From contig NC_056767.1 in NCBI RefSeq assembly GCF_018687715.1, positions 930,001-994,000 of the forward strand: DNA of 64,000 nucleotides. The letters are read 5' to 3'. Shown in pieces: positions 1 through 13,620 of this stretch. This stretch comes from Carya illinoinensis. Its lineage: Eukaryota; Streptophyta; Magnoliopsida; Fagales; Juglandaceae. Numbering within the stretch: the stretch's first letter is position 1; the number at the start of each line of letters is the position of its first letter. The position numbers and the translations under genes are program-made. The notes under the pieces were generated by a model. It worked only from the letters and a program-made list of their open reading frames with translations. It was not told the DNA's origin and did not search any database.

Positions 1-173
1 TCGGAACAGAATTTTAGTCTGAGTATCAGTATCCTGATGAATAAGCTAACATGATCTCTAAAATATGAATAAGACAAGATGATCTCACTAAATGCTGGTA
101 GAATATATCATGGGCACATCACCACAGCACCGTAACATGAATAATTTCTGCTTTAAGAGATATACGAACTCAC

Positions 174-3100
174 TCAAGAATGTATAGAGGCTCATGCATA
201 AACCGTTTCAATCCCGCTTCGAAAACATTATGTGCAATCTGCATGGTGTGGAAAATAGAACAATGACTTGTATGTGTTTAGCCTTTATAAAACATGCCTA
301 ACAAACCATCAGAAAGTAGAGAATCAACTTCAATTAGTTGCTGAACTCCTCATACTTGGAGAATGTTTAGGTCAGCAACAAATATAGGTGTATCCAAGAA
401 AGGGGGAAGAGAAAGGGGGGTACAAAGGACAGAGGAAAGCAATTAATGGCAATAATCATCTAAAAGAACAATAATCATGTTGGTTTGGTAGAATCTATAA
501 CCATGTCACCAATATAAAGTACCATTTTAAGGTTGGAAGGCAAGCCCAAACATGAAAATTTAAATTAAAAAGAAAAGGACCTCTCGATCCTTGTCAAGAC
601 AAAAGGCCATCATTGCATAAGCAACATAAACATGGTATGTGCAATTTGGAGATTTCCGAGCATCTAAAAAGTACTTGCGAGCTGCTTCAACACCCTCAGT
701 CCTTCTTAGAAAGCGAATAAACTGCAGCATGAGACACAAATAACATCACTGTGAGAAACATTTATGGACTAGCTGTGGAATATGCATTTTATCAAATCTA
801 TTTTCAATCAAACAAAACATTGTGGAAAAAATCAAACTTGAAGATGTCCATCACATTAATAGAATATCCCAACCAACGAAGAAATGAAGAAAGAGAAGTT
901 GTATTCTGCAAGGCCGGTTCCAAGAGAAATTCTTTATCATCCCTTCTTACCTATTGGCTTGAGGATTCCCCATGTGTTAACCTAGATTGTATAACGTTTT
1001 CCCCCTTGACTTTCTAATTAGTTCACTTCATGCTAGGTCATACAGCTTTTATTTTTCAAAAATAACATCGTCCTCTACCTTTCCTTTGAGCATTCACTTT
1101 ATCATAATTTCATTATCCACAAACAAAATGATATTTGGTTTGATTTCAACTGAAAAAAAAGCATGAAGCTTCTCACTTCTCTTGTACCAGTATGCAGACT
1201 CACCACATGATTTTCAGAACCAAAGATCATGAGACTCAAAAAGATTCTTTGTAGTCTTGACCTACCTCATAGAGACCTAGAGAAACATCTCCATCTCTCA
1301 AGACCAGTGTCAACCATGCTACTTACTCTTAAGCGAAAAGTACACTAAAAAATTCAAAGTCACTTACTTGAATATGTGCAAGCGTCGTTGTGTTAACATC
1401 ATCCCCTAAAAGGCTCTCATATATTTTCTTTGCAGACTGCAAGAAAGCAGAGTGAAGTTCAAAGGCCAAGAACTGGGGAATTGAGCAAGTGGAAAATATG
1501 CCAGACACTGTACCTGAATTGCTCCACGAGATTCCTCCAGCTCTGCATATGCATACCTTAGCATTTCTGAGTCTGTTAGGCCAAAAACAAAACAAATGAA
1601 AATAATAATAATAATAATAGTATGGGTAAAAGGTAAGTACGCATGCCCAGGTCATGTGAAATACAAGGTATACCAGAAAAAAAGCATAGATAAAACTGAA
1701 ATTTATATCAGAATAACAGAACCCAGAATCAAGCTATATACAAAGAGTTGAGAAGTGAGAATTATTGAAGAATAAAAAAGAACCTTATTGAGTAAAAGAC
1801 ACAAAACAATAAGTGAATTTACCAGGAAGAGCCTTCAAAGCTCGCTGAAATAATTTGACTGCAGTATCTACCGAACCACTTTTTGCATGCCATGTCGCAT
1901 AGTCATACCAGATATCAGGATAATGGTACAGATACATCAGACACTGATAACAGCACAATGTAATGAGTATACTAAAACTGAAGCAAAGGGCGATCATGTT
2001 TATGAAAATGGAGACACATTTTGATTTGTAGCAAGAGTGAGATTGCAAACATCTGATTAGGATCAAATAAAACAATATTATTTTTATTTTTTCTTATAAG
2101 TAAAACCAATCATTTTTATAGAAGGAAAAGCATAACTCAAACTTTCCTTTTCGATCTCACAAAAATCAAGAGAAAGTAATGTAACCAAACACCGTATCCT
2201 TATAAGTATTTTATATAATCAAGCAGATTAACTAGTTTCAGAGAATTTAGGCAAGTGAGCAACACATTAGTTGCAACTTTTTTCTTTTTTCTTTTTTTTA
2301 TCTTGTTTTATATATTGCGTTAGTCGTGCTTGGCCTTTATGTTATAAAAGAAAGAAAAAAACGAAGCTTCAATTCATATATAATGTAGAATAAAGGTACA
2401 GCACAGCTATATGTTTTATTACCTGTTCATATGTGAATATAATTCGCTTGTTGGAGGATGCACTGTCGATCCTCTGCGGGTTTCCCCTGGAATTCAAAGT
2501 GAAATTAGATCAAATATATAACTTCAGTGAAGTTCCCAATTAAATCAACATCCATAAAGCAAACAAATATGCATGCCGGAGCTACCAAAAGATTTTAGTT
2601 CTACAATAAGAATTACATCAATCTCTGTCAACTATTTAAAGATCTTATTCAAAGACTTGAAGATCTGGGGCACAACACCCAATGGGTTTCCATTCAAAAA
2701 AATAATGCATTTATAAGAGAATTATACATACATTCACTATAATTTATCTGCCAAAGTTTGATTCTTCTCTATTGTTCATCAATATTCTAGCATAAAAATG
2801 GTTACATGTATATAAAAGCTTTCCTAATCCAAAAGACATTTTAAAACTTTTCTGCATTTGGTAACTTTGTCACACGGTACAGAAAACTTTAAACCATTAA
2901 GCTCTAACTCAAACAGCGCTTCCTTCCCTCATTACAATAGGTTGGAGGTTGAGTTTATGGACTCAAAATTCATTGTGAGCATGTCTAACCTTTAAGAACA
3001 AAAATAAATAAAACTTCCATTATTTAAAATTATCAACAGTAGCCGAATGGAGTGTATATATATATTGATAAGTAAGCAAGAAGAAATGAATTTTACATAT

Positions 3101-6100
3101 TTCTGAAAGACCTTATACTCATAAAATTTGAACCCTCCTACCGCTTAAACCAAAGACCAAGTGAAATTAACCTTTCGATACAATGTAGAGAAGAATAAGC
3201 AAATAGTTCCAAACACAATAACATGAAATCACATCTGAGATGAATATAAATGCATGCTGCTAGAACAAAGGGACACGGTTGCCCTGCTTCTTACTTCTCA
3301 AAAGCTAACAACCGTTTCCATGCCATCCATTGCACTTCTTCCTGTGAGAACACCACAAATTACTAAGTTTTTTGGCAAATAAAGATACTGGAATTTTATA
3401 AAAAAAAAAAAAAAAGTACTAGGGGTACAACCCAAGTAGACAAGAAGTATATATATAAAAGAGAATGCCTAGGTAAGGTGAGACAGGAGAACAAAAATTC
3501 AGAAAATATACAAAGGAGGAAAAGCGAGTAATGTTGTGGTCGGTTGTCCAATGTAACACCTTATGTTTTCAGTTTTATGGTTATGGAAAAATTGGTAATT
3601 TTTGAATCACTGATTTCCATAACTATATAGAAAAAATAAGGTTTTCGGTCAAAAAGCTTATAACCTGAAAATGAAATGCAAATATTGCAATTGCCTTCAT
3701 TTCCATTCAAACAACACCATATCAAAAGTATATTTATGCCATTTTTTGGAACTCAAAAGTTAAAAGTAAGATTTGTTTCCACATAACCAATTTACACAGG
3801 CAAGATGACCAGGTCTTAAAACTACAAATCACAAAACCATCTTGCCCTCGAATATCAAGGCCAGTCATTGCAGTATGTTTGCTTAGACAACCAACTTTTT
3901 TGCACAAACCAGCCAAAATCACACGCTAGGAAGCTATGTAAGAGACTTTAGTCACAAGTTGCTTGCTTCCTTCTGAAAATCAATGTTCAGACATGCACCT
4001 TTATTGCTTGTTTGACTAACAGAAACCAACAACTACAAAAACTATCTTTGGGTCAGTAGTTACAAAATGCAGCACAAGAAGCAGATATTTGCCTTGTAAG
4101 AGCCAGACGGTGGTACAGCCAGCATATTCCAATCAATTTCATCAACATATTTCTTCCGCTCCCTGTAGACAGCCCTTGCACTGTTAAACTTGGGCTGATA
4201 TTCTGATAACAGTCCTTTTGCCTGCACATTACCATGTCAGAAGATGCCAGTTTCTAGAAAAATACTGCCCTCTAAACTAAATAGTACGCAAGTGCACAAT
4301 ATATTAATAACTACATGTACATGTAACACCAACTACTTCAGACTACACTTTCAATCCAGAATGAAATAGTTACCAGTTGGCGGCTAACAGAGTTTTCAAA
4401 GTTCTCGTAGTCCCTCCAAAGTTGTTCAATGTGATGAGTAGGAGTAACAATAGCTTTCTGGTACACTTTCCTGACAGCAGTCATTCTTTGTGACTCTTCC
4501 TGAGTGCTTAGAGCCTGCATGATCATCTCACTTTTAACATGCAAAATGACAACATAAAAAACAAAATGCAAATAGCATTACCGTTCATTCTATTCAACCC
4601 AGTGCACTCATAAAATGTAAAAGATAATGGTGAGTTCCACATACTGGCAACGACTTTAAGAAGGTGATGTACTCCATCCAAATAGGCCCAGATGCTATGT
4701 CTGCTCCTGGAAACAGATTCAACGAATAGAAGCACAATCAGATCATTCTGAATCAGTGACGGAAACACAATCCAGCCTTTCCAGAAGACGAATCCATCTT
4801 AATTATATAAATCTAATTGTACACAAAGTTTACCCATATTTTTTTTATTTATGGCTGTCTAAGAAGTAACTAGCATGGTCAATACTCGCTACCTTCTCAA
4901 GAGATGTAGAAAGCTTATTTTCTTGTATTTATTACTCATTAGCAGATTTTCTCTCTTTCCTATCCTTTTTTTTTCTTTCTATAGTGGAGCTGGTCGCATT
5001 TACTGCCAGATCACAGCCCCAAATAAGCAGATTAGAAATTCCACCAATAGCTTGTCAACTTCCTCTCTCTCATATCCCTTCAGCTCCAATTTAAAGAATG
5101 AAAAAATAACAAGTAGGACAACCATTCCCATCAAAAAAAGAGAAAAAAAAATAATAATAATAAAAAAATTCAAATCATTGAATTCCCAGTCCTCAAAGCA
5201 AATCAGCTTCCTAAATTATCTACAGTGGAAAGTAATCATATAAAGTTGAGACACCTCGTGTACTTTAATCATGAACCTGCAGATCTCAAAGCATTTTTTC
5301 TTTTTTTTATGACGGGAGAACCACCCCAAGGCAAAGCCCTTAGGACTCACCCATGGAAGCTAAACACACCCCTAGGGAGACTAGCACAACAACCCACCAC
5401 CATGACCTCCCACTTAAATCGTAGTTTGATCCCAAGGGGAATCAAACCTGTGACATGGGGCTCATGCACACAAGTTCTCCCTTAATAACATCCACATAAT
5501 ACCTTCCCAAATATTTTTAATCTCAAATGGGTTTATGGAACTATAATTACATTCTTACCTGTGTTTTGCACAGCCAAAGAATTTGAACCACAAGTACATA
5601 CTGCCATGGTATGACAATACTTGGGATCAAGATACCAACAGTATAAGGCAAGTTTCTAAGTGAAACATTTGGTCTATACTTTTGGAAACTTGGAATACCA
5701 TTGGGAAAATAACTTGTTTCAAATTTGAAATAACAATAGCTGTACGAATGTGAAGCTATTACAGGGAAAAGAAATCCTGAAAGGCTTAAGAGAGAGCACA
5801 CACCAACATAGTTGAGCATAAAATCAAAAGCTTTTCTAGTCTCTTCTTGACCCTCTAACCCCTTGGACTCATTGGCCATTTTAATGAAACGAATGTAGCA
5901 CCGCCTACAAAACCAATAAGCAACACAATTAAACAAAAGTAAGAATAATATCGCCTGAATAAGAGATGACCTTCCTAAATAAGAAATAATAAAATATAAT
6001 GGGCTAAGAAGAGAGGTAAACCATATAAAGCAGGTCACAAGCTTCAATCAAAAGAATAATGAAAGGCAAAAGATCATTATCTTATTGAAACGGAACTTCT

Positions 6101-8293
6101 AAGAGCTCTTTTTCTTGATTAAATAGATATATAGGATTAGCCCTCTTAAACTCAAGCAGTCAAATAGTGTTCTTCACACATAAGACAAGAAAACAATTGG
6201 GTCCTTTATGCTTAGATAAAGCCATGTTGTATATTGATCATAAATATTCATTCATTTTAAGAAGCAGCCTTCGTAAGGTTTACATTTAAAGGATGAGATG
6301 AGTCTAAGAACTATTCTAACTTCAGACAGAATGAATTGATGCCACCGATATAAAAGACTACGGCATTCAACCAGATTAGCCGCCATCATTGTCATGCCTG
6401 AAGATGTAGATCCAGGCAGCACATCAATTTGATGAACTTTTAAACAATATTATAAAATCATTACTTTACTCATTGAGACTTCATCCTGTCTTTTACAGAT
6501 ATATCCTCTTCTAGCTTGATCTATTTATCTTCTTATATACCTCTCAATATTAAAACGAATATAAAAAATCATGTTTGACAAAGGAAACCCAGGGCGAAAT
6601 TGACTTGTGGAAGCAAAGACCAAAGTAGGGAAAAAAACTGTGTAGAATTGAATACTTGAATTGCGTACGCTTAAAATTCCAGCAACAAATTCTCCCCACT
6701 TCACCGTTTCACCATGTGTAGAATCTAATGCAAATAATGGACTTTCCTTTGTGTTTTCTTTTTTATTAGTAGAGGAGGGAAAAGCGAGTACAAGTTCATC
6801 GTGTGCATCATACTTTCCAAGACACCACAAGCTGCTCTTCAGTTACAAGACACTTTAAAACAATGACAAAGCAATATTGCAATTCAACAGCATTTTGGAG
6901 TTTCCAATTTGCAGCAGATATTCATAAACAGAGCAGCAACCACTCAAGGTTGGGAAATTCGGGGTGGTGACCAGCACATGATTTCTAATACTAAAAGTAC
7001 AATAGTTTCAACTCTATAAAAATATTTTATAAGTAATAATAACTTCATTAAAAATCTCAAAAGGCACAATCCAAGTACACATATACAAGAAAGACACCTA
7101 TCAATTTCGACTCAATATCAATGCAAGTACGATTCATCAACCGGTGCCATATAAATGTAGAACATTTTTTTGAGAAGTATATGAATGTAAAACATGAAAC
7201 ATACCAAAGAGGTATTTGAAGACAGTTTAGTAAGCAACGACTAAATATCTGTTTGGTAGCATCATCATTATTTACAGCCATGTGTGCCTCAACATACTGC
7301 TTCCAATATTTTGCCTGAAGAAAAAGGGGAGACAACTTTAGCAGTCTTTTTTTTTTTTTTTTTTTATCTGTAAATAAGAATTTTATTGAAAATAGGCGAA
7401 GCCAAGTATGACAACTTTAGCAGTCTATACCACCAAACTTCTCAAAAATTAAATAAATACCATTTCCAACGTATTGGTAAAACTTTAGACCGATAAAGTT
7501 TGTTAATCAGGCTGCGTGCCTTGATGCACAAGATTAAAAAAATCATAGAACAGGCATTTAATTGACAAATATATTACAGCATGTGAATTACTAGATGCGT
7601 TGTCCACGATGAGCGATAATTAGGCTTCAAGGGCATCATGCAGTACTGTCATTTAAATAAGTAAAACTTGAAAATGACTTTGGATGAAGTAGCCATCAAC
7701 TTGCACAAGAAAATGTTCTATAACTTATTTCTCCAGAGTAATACCAGCAAATTTAATCATGTTGATCATGGGATTGAAGTTCCTCTAAGTCGAGAGTAAG
7801 ACTCAATTACATGCTGCCTAGAATTGCAGCATCATAATCGTATGAAGTAAAAATCAATAAGCAAATTTCAACAAGAGAGATCACTCTTCTAAGAATTCAT
7901 AACAAGGAAATTAAAAGAGAAATGCAATCCCTTGACAAAGCCCCCTTTTTTTATAAGTCCCCTTGACAAAGTCCTTGAGAAGAGGTGATAATAATTACAC
8001 AAATGAAGATAGTTAAAGGAACTCACGGCTGTTGGAAAAAGTGTAAGAAGTTGCTCGTATATCGGTGCAGCCTCTGTAATGGGCAAATGCTAGAGAGAGA
8101 GACGCGTACAACATGTAAATTGAAATGGGAATAGCATTCAGCACCAGAAAAAAGAAGTGAAAGTAACAAAATATTCTTGCTAAATATGAAAGTAACCGAA
8201 TTGAAAGTATCAGAATAACACCTGCGCCTCATTGGCAAGAACTTCTGCAGCTTCGATATTGTATTTATCATCCAAGGCTTTACTGTCGCCCAT
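174..8293 (-). CDS. CSTF77: CSTF77, cleavage stimulation factor subunit 3 (5' part, exons 1-14)
   Basis: Scaffold subunit of the nuclear CstF complex that works with CPSF in cleavage and polyadenylation of pre-mRNA. Fourteen coding exons join in phase for 414 codons: 8222-8293, 8027-8089, 7205-7314, 5804-5904, 4645-4706, 4374-4514, 4093-4221, 3295-3341, 2423-2486, 1823-1943, 1514-1572, 1368-1436, 581-721, 174-238. The start is the ATG at 8293 (MGDSKALDDKYNIEAAEVLA). The product is a chain of HAT (half-a-TPR) helices; recognisable blocks include KYWKQYVEAHMAVNNDDA, AFDFMLNYVG, RMTAVRKVYQKAIVTPTHH and YHYPDIWYDYATWHAKSG. The plant protein is about 730 residues, so the C-terminal HAT repeats and the CstF64/CstF50 contact region lie off the left edge. 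Intron 7 uses a GC donor (4092-4091). Only retroposon tails interrupt the introns. Identification is from remembered family conservation and is strong. Confidence 0.93.
3385..3482 (-). mobile_element. L1-type LINE 3' tail in CSTF77 intron 8
   Basis: An oligo(A) run (3400-3415) is followed on the plus strand by ACAACCCAAGTAGACAAGAAG. The reverse complement matches the terminal segment seen at the ends of the coding LINEs in this window (CTTGTATACTxxxTTGTGTACTTGGG). It is a very short, 5'-truncated remnant. Confidence 0.4.
5291..5481 (-). mobile_element. tRNA-derived SINE, 5'-diverged copy in CSTF77 intron 4
   Basis: Read on the minus strand, this has a Pol III box-B-like GGTTTGATTCCCC (around 5440-5450), a body, and a 3' tail GGGCTTTGCCTTGGGGTGG ending in oligo(A). 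The tail has the same plan as the two better SINE copies at 18673-18928 and 57351-57607. The box A region is not clear, and I could not find target duplications, so the boundaries are approximate. Confidence 0.55.
7025..7098 (-). mobile_element. L1-type LINE 3' tail in CSTF77 intron 3
   Basis: The plus strand reads ATTTTATAAGTAATAATAAC, then CAATCCAAGTACACATATAC. The reverse complement is the usual 3' end of the local LINE family (GTGTACTTGGATTG, then TTACTTATAAAAT). It lies just 3' of exon 3. No coding part remains. Confidence 0.45.
7346..7412 (-). mobile_element. Short LINE 3' tail in CSTF77 intron 2
   Basis: An oligo(T) tract of about 19 bases is followed by TATCTGTAAATAAGAATTTT and GGCGAAGCCAAGTATGACAA. 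Its reverse complement resembles the other retroposon 3' ends here. A repeat of CAACTTTAGCAGTCT on both sides (7331-7346 and 7411-7425) is a good 15-base target-site duplication and supports a recent, severely 5'-truncated insertion. Confidence 0.5.
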
Positions 8294-8480
8294 TGTTTTA
8301 TCCTGGAATTCCAAATTTAAATTAATTGCATAGATTTTCTAGATGGAAAGAAAGAAAAAACAAAACAAACAAACAGAGCAAAAATTCAAACTTGAAGGAA
8401 GAAAAAAGGGCACCACGGTGGAAGACATAGATTTGAGCGGTGTCGAACAATGGAGGCAGCGTTAGGAGCGCCAGTAAGAT
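8294..8480 (-). promoter_or_regulatory. CSTF77 leader with a possible 5'-UTR intron
   Basis: On the minus strand the start codon is preceded by GATAAAACA and, directly upstream, a good acceptor (TTCCAG). A possible donor (CAA|GTTTGA) lies at 8391, which would give a small leader intron at about 8303-8391 and an untranslated first exon above 8391. Inference from splice motifs only; the transcription start is not determined. Confidence 0.3.
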
Positions 8481-9315
8481 TCAGAGACACTGTTAGGAGG
8501 AGGATTCCTAGTATACTACGGACAAAGTACATCCATAATGATATCAATACGAAGGAAGTACACCTACAGGCCGGATTTTAAACGTAGAGATGGTATTAGG
8601 TATGCTTACGGTGTCAAATCTCGATTGCTGAATTTGGGGAAAGAGATACTGTCAACTGTCGAGACTCTGGTTAGTCTTCACTGTGTAAGCTGCCGTGGAC
8701 GTTAAATTTGGAAAGCTTTGGGTTAGTGTTAATTATTAAAGGTTTTTTTAATCCCAAGATACCATAAAAGGAAAGGAAAAATTATATTTATAAGAAAAAT
8801 TATATTTAAGGTAGTAGTTATGTAAGCGTCACGTAATCTCTTTAAAAAAAATAAATTAATATAAAATCACATAAAAAAATTTACTTTTTAATTATGAACT
8901 CTACTATTTTTCAAAACAATTACTCGACATTTATACATTTCACAAATATATATAGCATTACTTTATTTCATATGGAATACAATCTTTACTAAAAAGTGTA
9001 ATTGGTCCAGTTTGAGAGGATCACAAATCGAAAATTTTAATTCATATATTTTGTCGGAGTAGATTGATTTCCCCTCTAGATTGGATTCAACCGTTAGTCT
9101 TCGGTTCAATCGGCCCAATTCAATTCAAGAATATTTTTTTCTCTTTTTTTTTTTGAAGAAAATAATTAAATACAAAAATTAATTAAATTAAGTGATTTAT
9201 TTAGCGTGAATTATGTAACTAACTAATTAAAATAATAATTATTTATAATTTTTTTATAACAGACCTTTAATTCATTCCAAAAGAGAAAATAGCATTCAGT
9301 ACATATTACAAAATA
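8481..9315. other. Intergenic DNA upstream of CSTF77
   Basis: No coding region seen. The first 200 bases probably hold the CSTF77 promoter. From about 8790 the sequence is AT-rich. A block near 9000-9130 with TTCGGTTCAATCGGCCCAAT looks like an old end of an hAT-like element, but no partner terminus was found. Confidence 0.4.
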
Positions 9316-9319
9316 TTGT

Positions 9320-9690
9320 TTTTGGTACCGTACCGGCCGGTACATTCTGTACTGGTCACTAGGTTGATACAGGTATGGTACCTGTTTCGTATCGACTGAA
9401 ATACCGAGTACCGGCCTGAGTACCGGCCAGTATTTCGGCCTTTAGGTTTTTTTTTTTCTTCATTTTTTTAAATTATAATCTCATTTTTTTTATCTCAATT
9501 TATATCAGGCTATTTATAATTTATATATACATATGTATTCATGTATAATTTATTCATATATAAATTATTATTTTGAAATATAATTTATATATTGACTATC
9601 CCGAAACGGTACCCGTATCGAAATATTTCATTCCAATGTCTTGACCGATACGACATCCAGTACAGTATTTAAAACATTGATACAAAGTAC
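9320..9690. repeat. Dispersed repeat with GGTACCGTACCGG / GAAACGGTACCCG arms
   Basis: Two GC-richer arms flank an AT-rich core of about 150 bases: GGTACCGTACCGGCCGGTAC and TACCGGCCAGTATTTCGGCC on the left, CCCGAAACGGTACCCGTATC on the right. The arms contain partial inverted complementarity (GGTACCG/CGGTACC). This plan suits a non-autonomous DNA transposon; I found no clean target duplication. Confidence 0.45.
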
Positions 9691-9739
9691 TGAATCCTTT
9701 TACAAACCATCAACTGCTAGACTACTAACCCAACACCAT

Positions 9740-12440
9740 GATTAACTTTTAGCATCAATGACTACTCGATTATAGATAAAATCGAGACAACTATTCCACC
9801 ATTGTAAAGTAATGCCAATCTTTTGAACAAAATTTGCTAACATATGGGCAGCATCATTACCTTGTCTTTCCATGTGAGATTTCAAAATTTGAGAACAAGC
9901 AGAGTAGCCGAACTATTTTCAAAACAAGAAGCCCGTGTGAAGATAAAGAAGCATTCCCTTTTCTAAAATCTTCAACAACCGTCCAGGAATCCTGTTCTAT
10001 AATAATACTATGGAAGCCCATACCAAAAACCATTTGCAACCCTCTCAACACTGTCAGAGATATTCAATTTTATCCACTTCAAAAACACCATATTCCTTTT
10101 GGCTTAAGGCAAAGAAACACATGTCGCGTGTGATTTTGAAGTATAATTCTCACCATAGCCTTATCTTCATCCCTAAACGATACACCTAGGGGTGAGTTCG
10201 GTACAGTCCGGGAAGGTTTTGTGGACTGAATCGGACCTATTCGGTCCACCCTGGACCGGACCAAACTCCCTTAGACCGGTCCGGTCTGGTCGGTCTATTC
10301 GGTCCATGATTGACTTTTTTTTTTTTATCCAAAAATATTTTGTTTAATACTTATATAATTATATTGTGATATATTTAATACATATAAATATAGTATACTA
10401 TTATATATATTAGTAATACGCTAATACTATTAGTCTATTAGTAATAATACTATAACTAATAACTATATGTAATAATAACTATACTATAACTAATAAATAT
10501 ATGTAATAATAGTAATAGTGACAACTATATATATAACTATATATATGTAATACTAATAACTAATACTATTAGTCTATTAGTACTAATAACTATACTAGTA
10601 CTAATAACTATGTACCAATACTATAACTAATAACTATATGTAATGATAGAAATACTGTATGTAATACCATATTAAATAATAGTAATAATAGTAATACTCT
10701 TATTACTAATACATTAATATATATACTAGTACTATATATATATTTTTTGATCGGTTATACTAGTACTATATATTATAATTAATAGTTATACATTAAAGAA
10801 TATAGAAATACAGTGATACTAAATATATATAGTTATAGATTTATAATTATTTAGTTATTATGAATTTATTATTAGTATAACTAATACTATATAATTGTAT
10901 TAGTATTAGACTATTAGTAATTCAATTTGATTATATTATATTAGTAATATTAGTTATGTTGAATCAGTTAGTTAGTATAACGATATTTTACATTATTAGT
11001 ATTAATATAAATATTAGTATTAGTTATAACTATATAGCCTATATTAGAATTGAGTCTTAGACTATATAATAAACTAATAGTATTAGTACAACTATATAAG
11101 TATATTGTATAGCTATATATTAGTTTTAATTATAGTGATTAGTATAACTATATAATAGTAGACTATTAGTATAACTATATATTAGTAATTTAGTATTAGT
11201 TATACTGTTATGGTGATTTAGTACATTATAATTTATATATTATATTTATACTATAACTCTTATAGTATATTAATATATACTAGTATTATATATTATAGTT
11301 ATATGTTAAAGAATATAATAATACATTCATACTAAATATACACAGTTATATTTCTAGTGATTTAGTTATTAATTTATTATGATTAGTATAACTATATAAA
11401 TTATAATAGTATTAGACCATTAATATAGTTATATATTAGTAATATTAGTTATGGTGAATTAGTGCATTAGTATAACTATATAAGTATTAACTATAATGAT
11501 TTATATATATGAATTAAATATAAGTATAGTGATAATTAAATTATATTAATTATAGTGATAAATATACTATATAGCTATACATAGTATTAATTATAGTGAT
11601 TGGTATAACTATATAAATTATATAATAGCATATTAGTATTAATAGTAGACTATTAGTATAGGTCGCTATAGCTATTGTTGAAGTATTAGTTATAGTGATT
11701 TAGTATAACTATATTAGTATAAGTATAACTATAGAGTCTATATTAGACTATTAATATTTTTTTATACCATATATAATTATATAATTAATTATATACAACT
11801 ATTATATAAATAATAATAAAATTTTTAATTTCCATTCGGTTTCACCTCAGACCGGACCGAACCCCTTTAGTCCCTTGAAAATTGGATCGGACCGAACCTG
11901 GGTCCAGTTGGTTTATCCGGTCCGAACCATCCGATTCTAAGCCCTAGATACACTATCAAAATTCAATTTTACTTTCCCAAGAGGAGGTGGTACCTACTTA
12001 ACCACTTTCTCATTTTTCAAAATATAGAAAGACACTTGAATAGCATTAAAAATGTTTACATACTCACAACAATTATTCACAATTTTCAATATTAACAAAA
12101 TAGTGAAATCAAAAACAAATTAGTTTCCATAATCTTTCATGCTACCATTTCAAATTGATGACCAGGACCCAAGAATGACAAAATTATTTGGCATATAGAT
12201 CTCCACATTTCATAAACATCACGACACAAACACAATACATGGGTGACATCCATCTTCCACTACAACCATTTTTAGCAAATTAATCTTAGTAGGCAAGCTA
12301 TTAGTACAAGCCCTCGATACAAAATTTTTAACTTTATTAGGGAGAGACAAGTTTCACAACTTGTTCTACAAACCCATATGAAAGTAAGAATGAGAATTGT
12401 CCATAGCATCTCTTAAAAAAATGATGTAATTATTTTAACT
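9740..12440 (-). mobile_element. Degenerate non-LTR retroelement relic (RNase H-like domain), split by an hAT-like element
   Basis: The minus strand below 10180 encodes pieces of an RVT_3/RNase H-like domain: FRDEDKAMV, then LRGLQMVFGMGFHSIIIEQD (acidic residue after the III strand) and SHGLLVLKI. Above 11950 the same strand gives PPLGKVKLNFDS, which is the strand-one motif of that domain. The two halves meet exactly at the borders of the element at 10187-11946. Further up (12050-12400) are remnants that resemble the Cys/His region upstream of such a domain. Stops and frameshifts are common, so it is dead. Confidence 0.6.
10187..11946. mobile_element. Non-autonomous hAT-like element, 1.76 kb, AT-rich core
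   Basis: The element starts TAGGGGTGAGTTCGGT and ends in the inverse of TAGGGCTTAGAATCGG. It is flanked by GATACACC (10179-10186) and GATACACT (11947-11954), a 7-of-8 match to an 8-bp target duplication as hAT elements make. Both ends carry subterminal CGGTCC/GGACCG repeats, typical transposase-binding spacing. The 1.5-kb core is almost wholly A/T, with degenerate repeats of the ATTAGTATAACTATATA type, and has no open frame. Confidence 0.75.
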
Positions 12441-13620
12441 AAATGTAAATAGTAGAGTATATACCTACATATAATAACATATATTATATATTAGTCAATT
12501 GATAGCATACATTATTTTACATTTTAAATGGTCAATGGTGATATATTACATGAAAATTATATAATTGACTTATACATCTATTATATAATATTATTTAAAA
12601 AAACTTAAATGTAGACAATTCAATCCAATTCGGTATGGTCCGAGCTAAAAAAACCATACCCCGATATGGGACCACAAATCGAATTTCTCATTCATCATGG
12701 AATGAGACAGACCAACGTGATTTTTAATCCAAATTGAAAATATTTTGCCCCTACCATTTACATTATTGAGATGACATGATTTGATTAATGAGAGAATTCT
12801 CTCAGTATTATCAAATCATGTCATCAGTATTATAGAGAATATATCTTTTATACCGATTTATAAGTAGCACTCAACATAATAATCTATATGAGACGTGTAA
12901 ATTTGAAGATTTATAACTTTATATTCATATTATTCAGGTCTCGTTTGGTTATATATATATGAGATATATGTAAATAATAATGAAATAGTTTGTAAATAGT
13001 AATAAAATTGTTTGAGTTAAGATATTTATGTAGTTTTGAAAAATGAGATATAAAAAATTGAATAAAAATATTATAAAGTTAAAATATTATTATAATATAA
13101 TTTTTATTGTAAAATTTTAAAATATTAAATTATTTTTATATTTTATTTGTAAGATTGAAAAAATTATAATAATTATTTAATAATAAGATTAAAAATTAAA
13201 AAGTATCCGTATTTAAGTAGGATTTGGAATTGAAACAATATATATATATATATTTATAGCACTTTCTATTTGAGCTGGATAAATTTTGGAAAATAGCTGT
13301 TTCAATGTCATCTGTGTCTCTGGATGCTACAGTATTTAACGCTTTCTCCAGTTTGTCTGAGTAAAAGCTCTCGCGGCAAAGAGAACCTTCCTCCCTTTTA
13401 TGTCGCTTTGCCGCTAGCGGTTGGGTTCCACAAAAGACTATAGAACGGAGAAATACACGACCGAAAGCTATCGAAATTGGCGGTACCTTTTTTCTTCCGC
13501 TTTAAAAGGAGCTCGTCGAAAAGTGCACGTAGATAATCGAATAGCAATCCAAAGCTAAAAAAGGCTCGATTTTTATATTTCCATCTATATATCTAAAGTT
13601 CTCTCCAAATCCGAACCGTC
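12441..13620. other. AT-rich intergenic DNA and RABG3 promoter region
   Basis: From 12441 to about 13260 there are AT-rich repeat remnants, including a short CCATACCCCGATATGGG block. From about 13260 the composition changes to the mixed sequence usual for a plant promoter and leader, followed by the start codon at 13621. No TATA box can be assigned with confidence. Confidence 0.35.

Noticed and set aside
5225..5485. 86-codon frame on the plus strand
   Set aside because: It reads across the antisense strand of a SINE, including its oligo(T) and box B complement.
10320..11830. Possible satellite or CRISPR-like array in the AT-rich block
   Set aside because: The repeats are irregular in length and sequence, with no constant spacers; it is the core of the hAT-like element.
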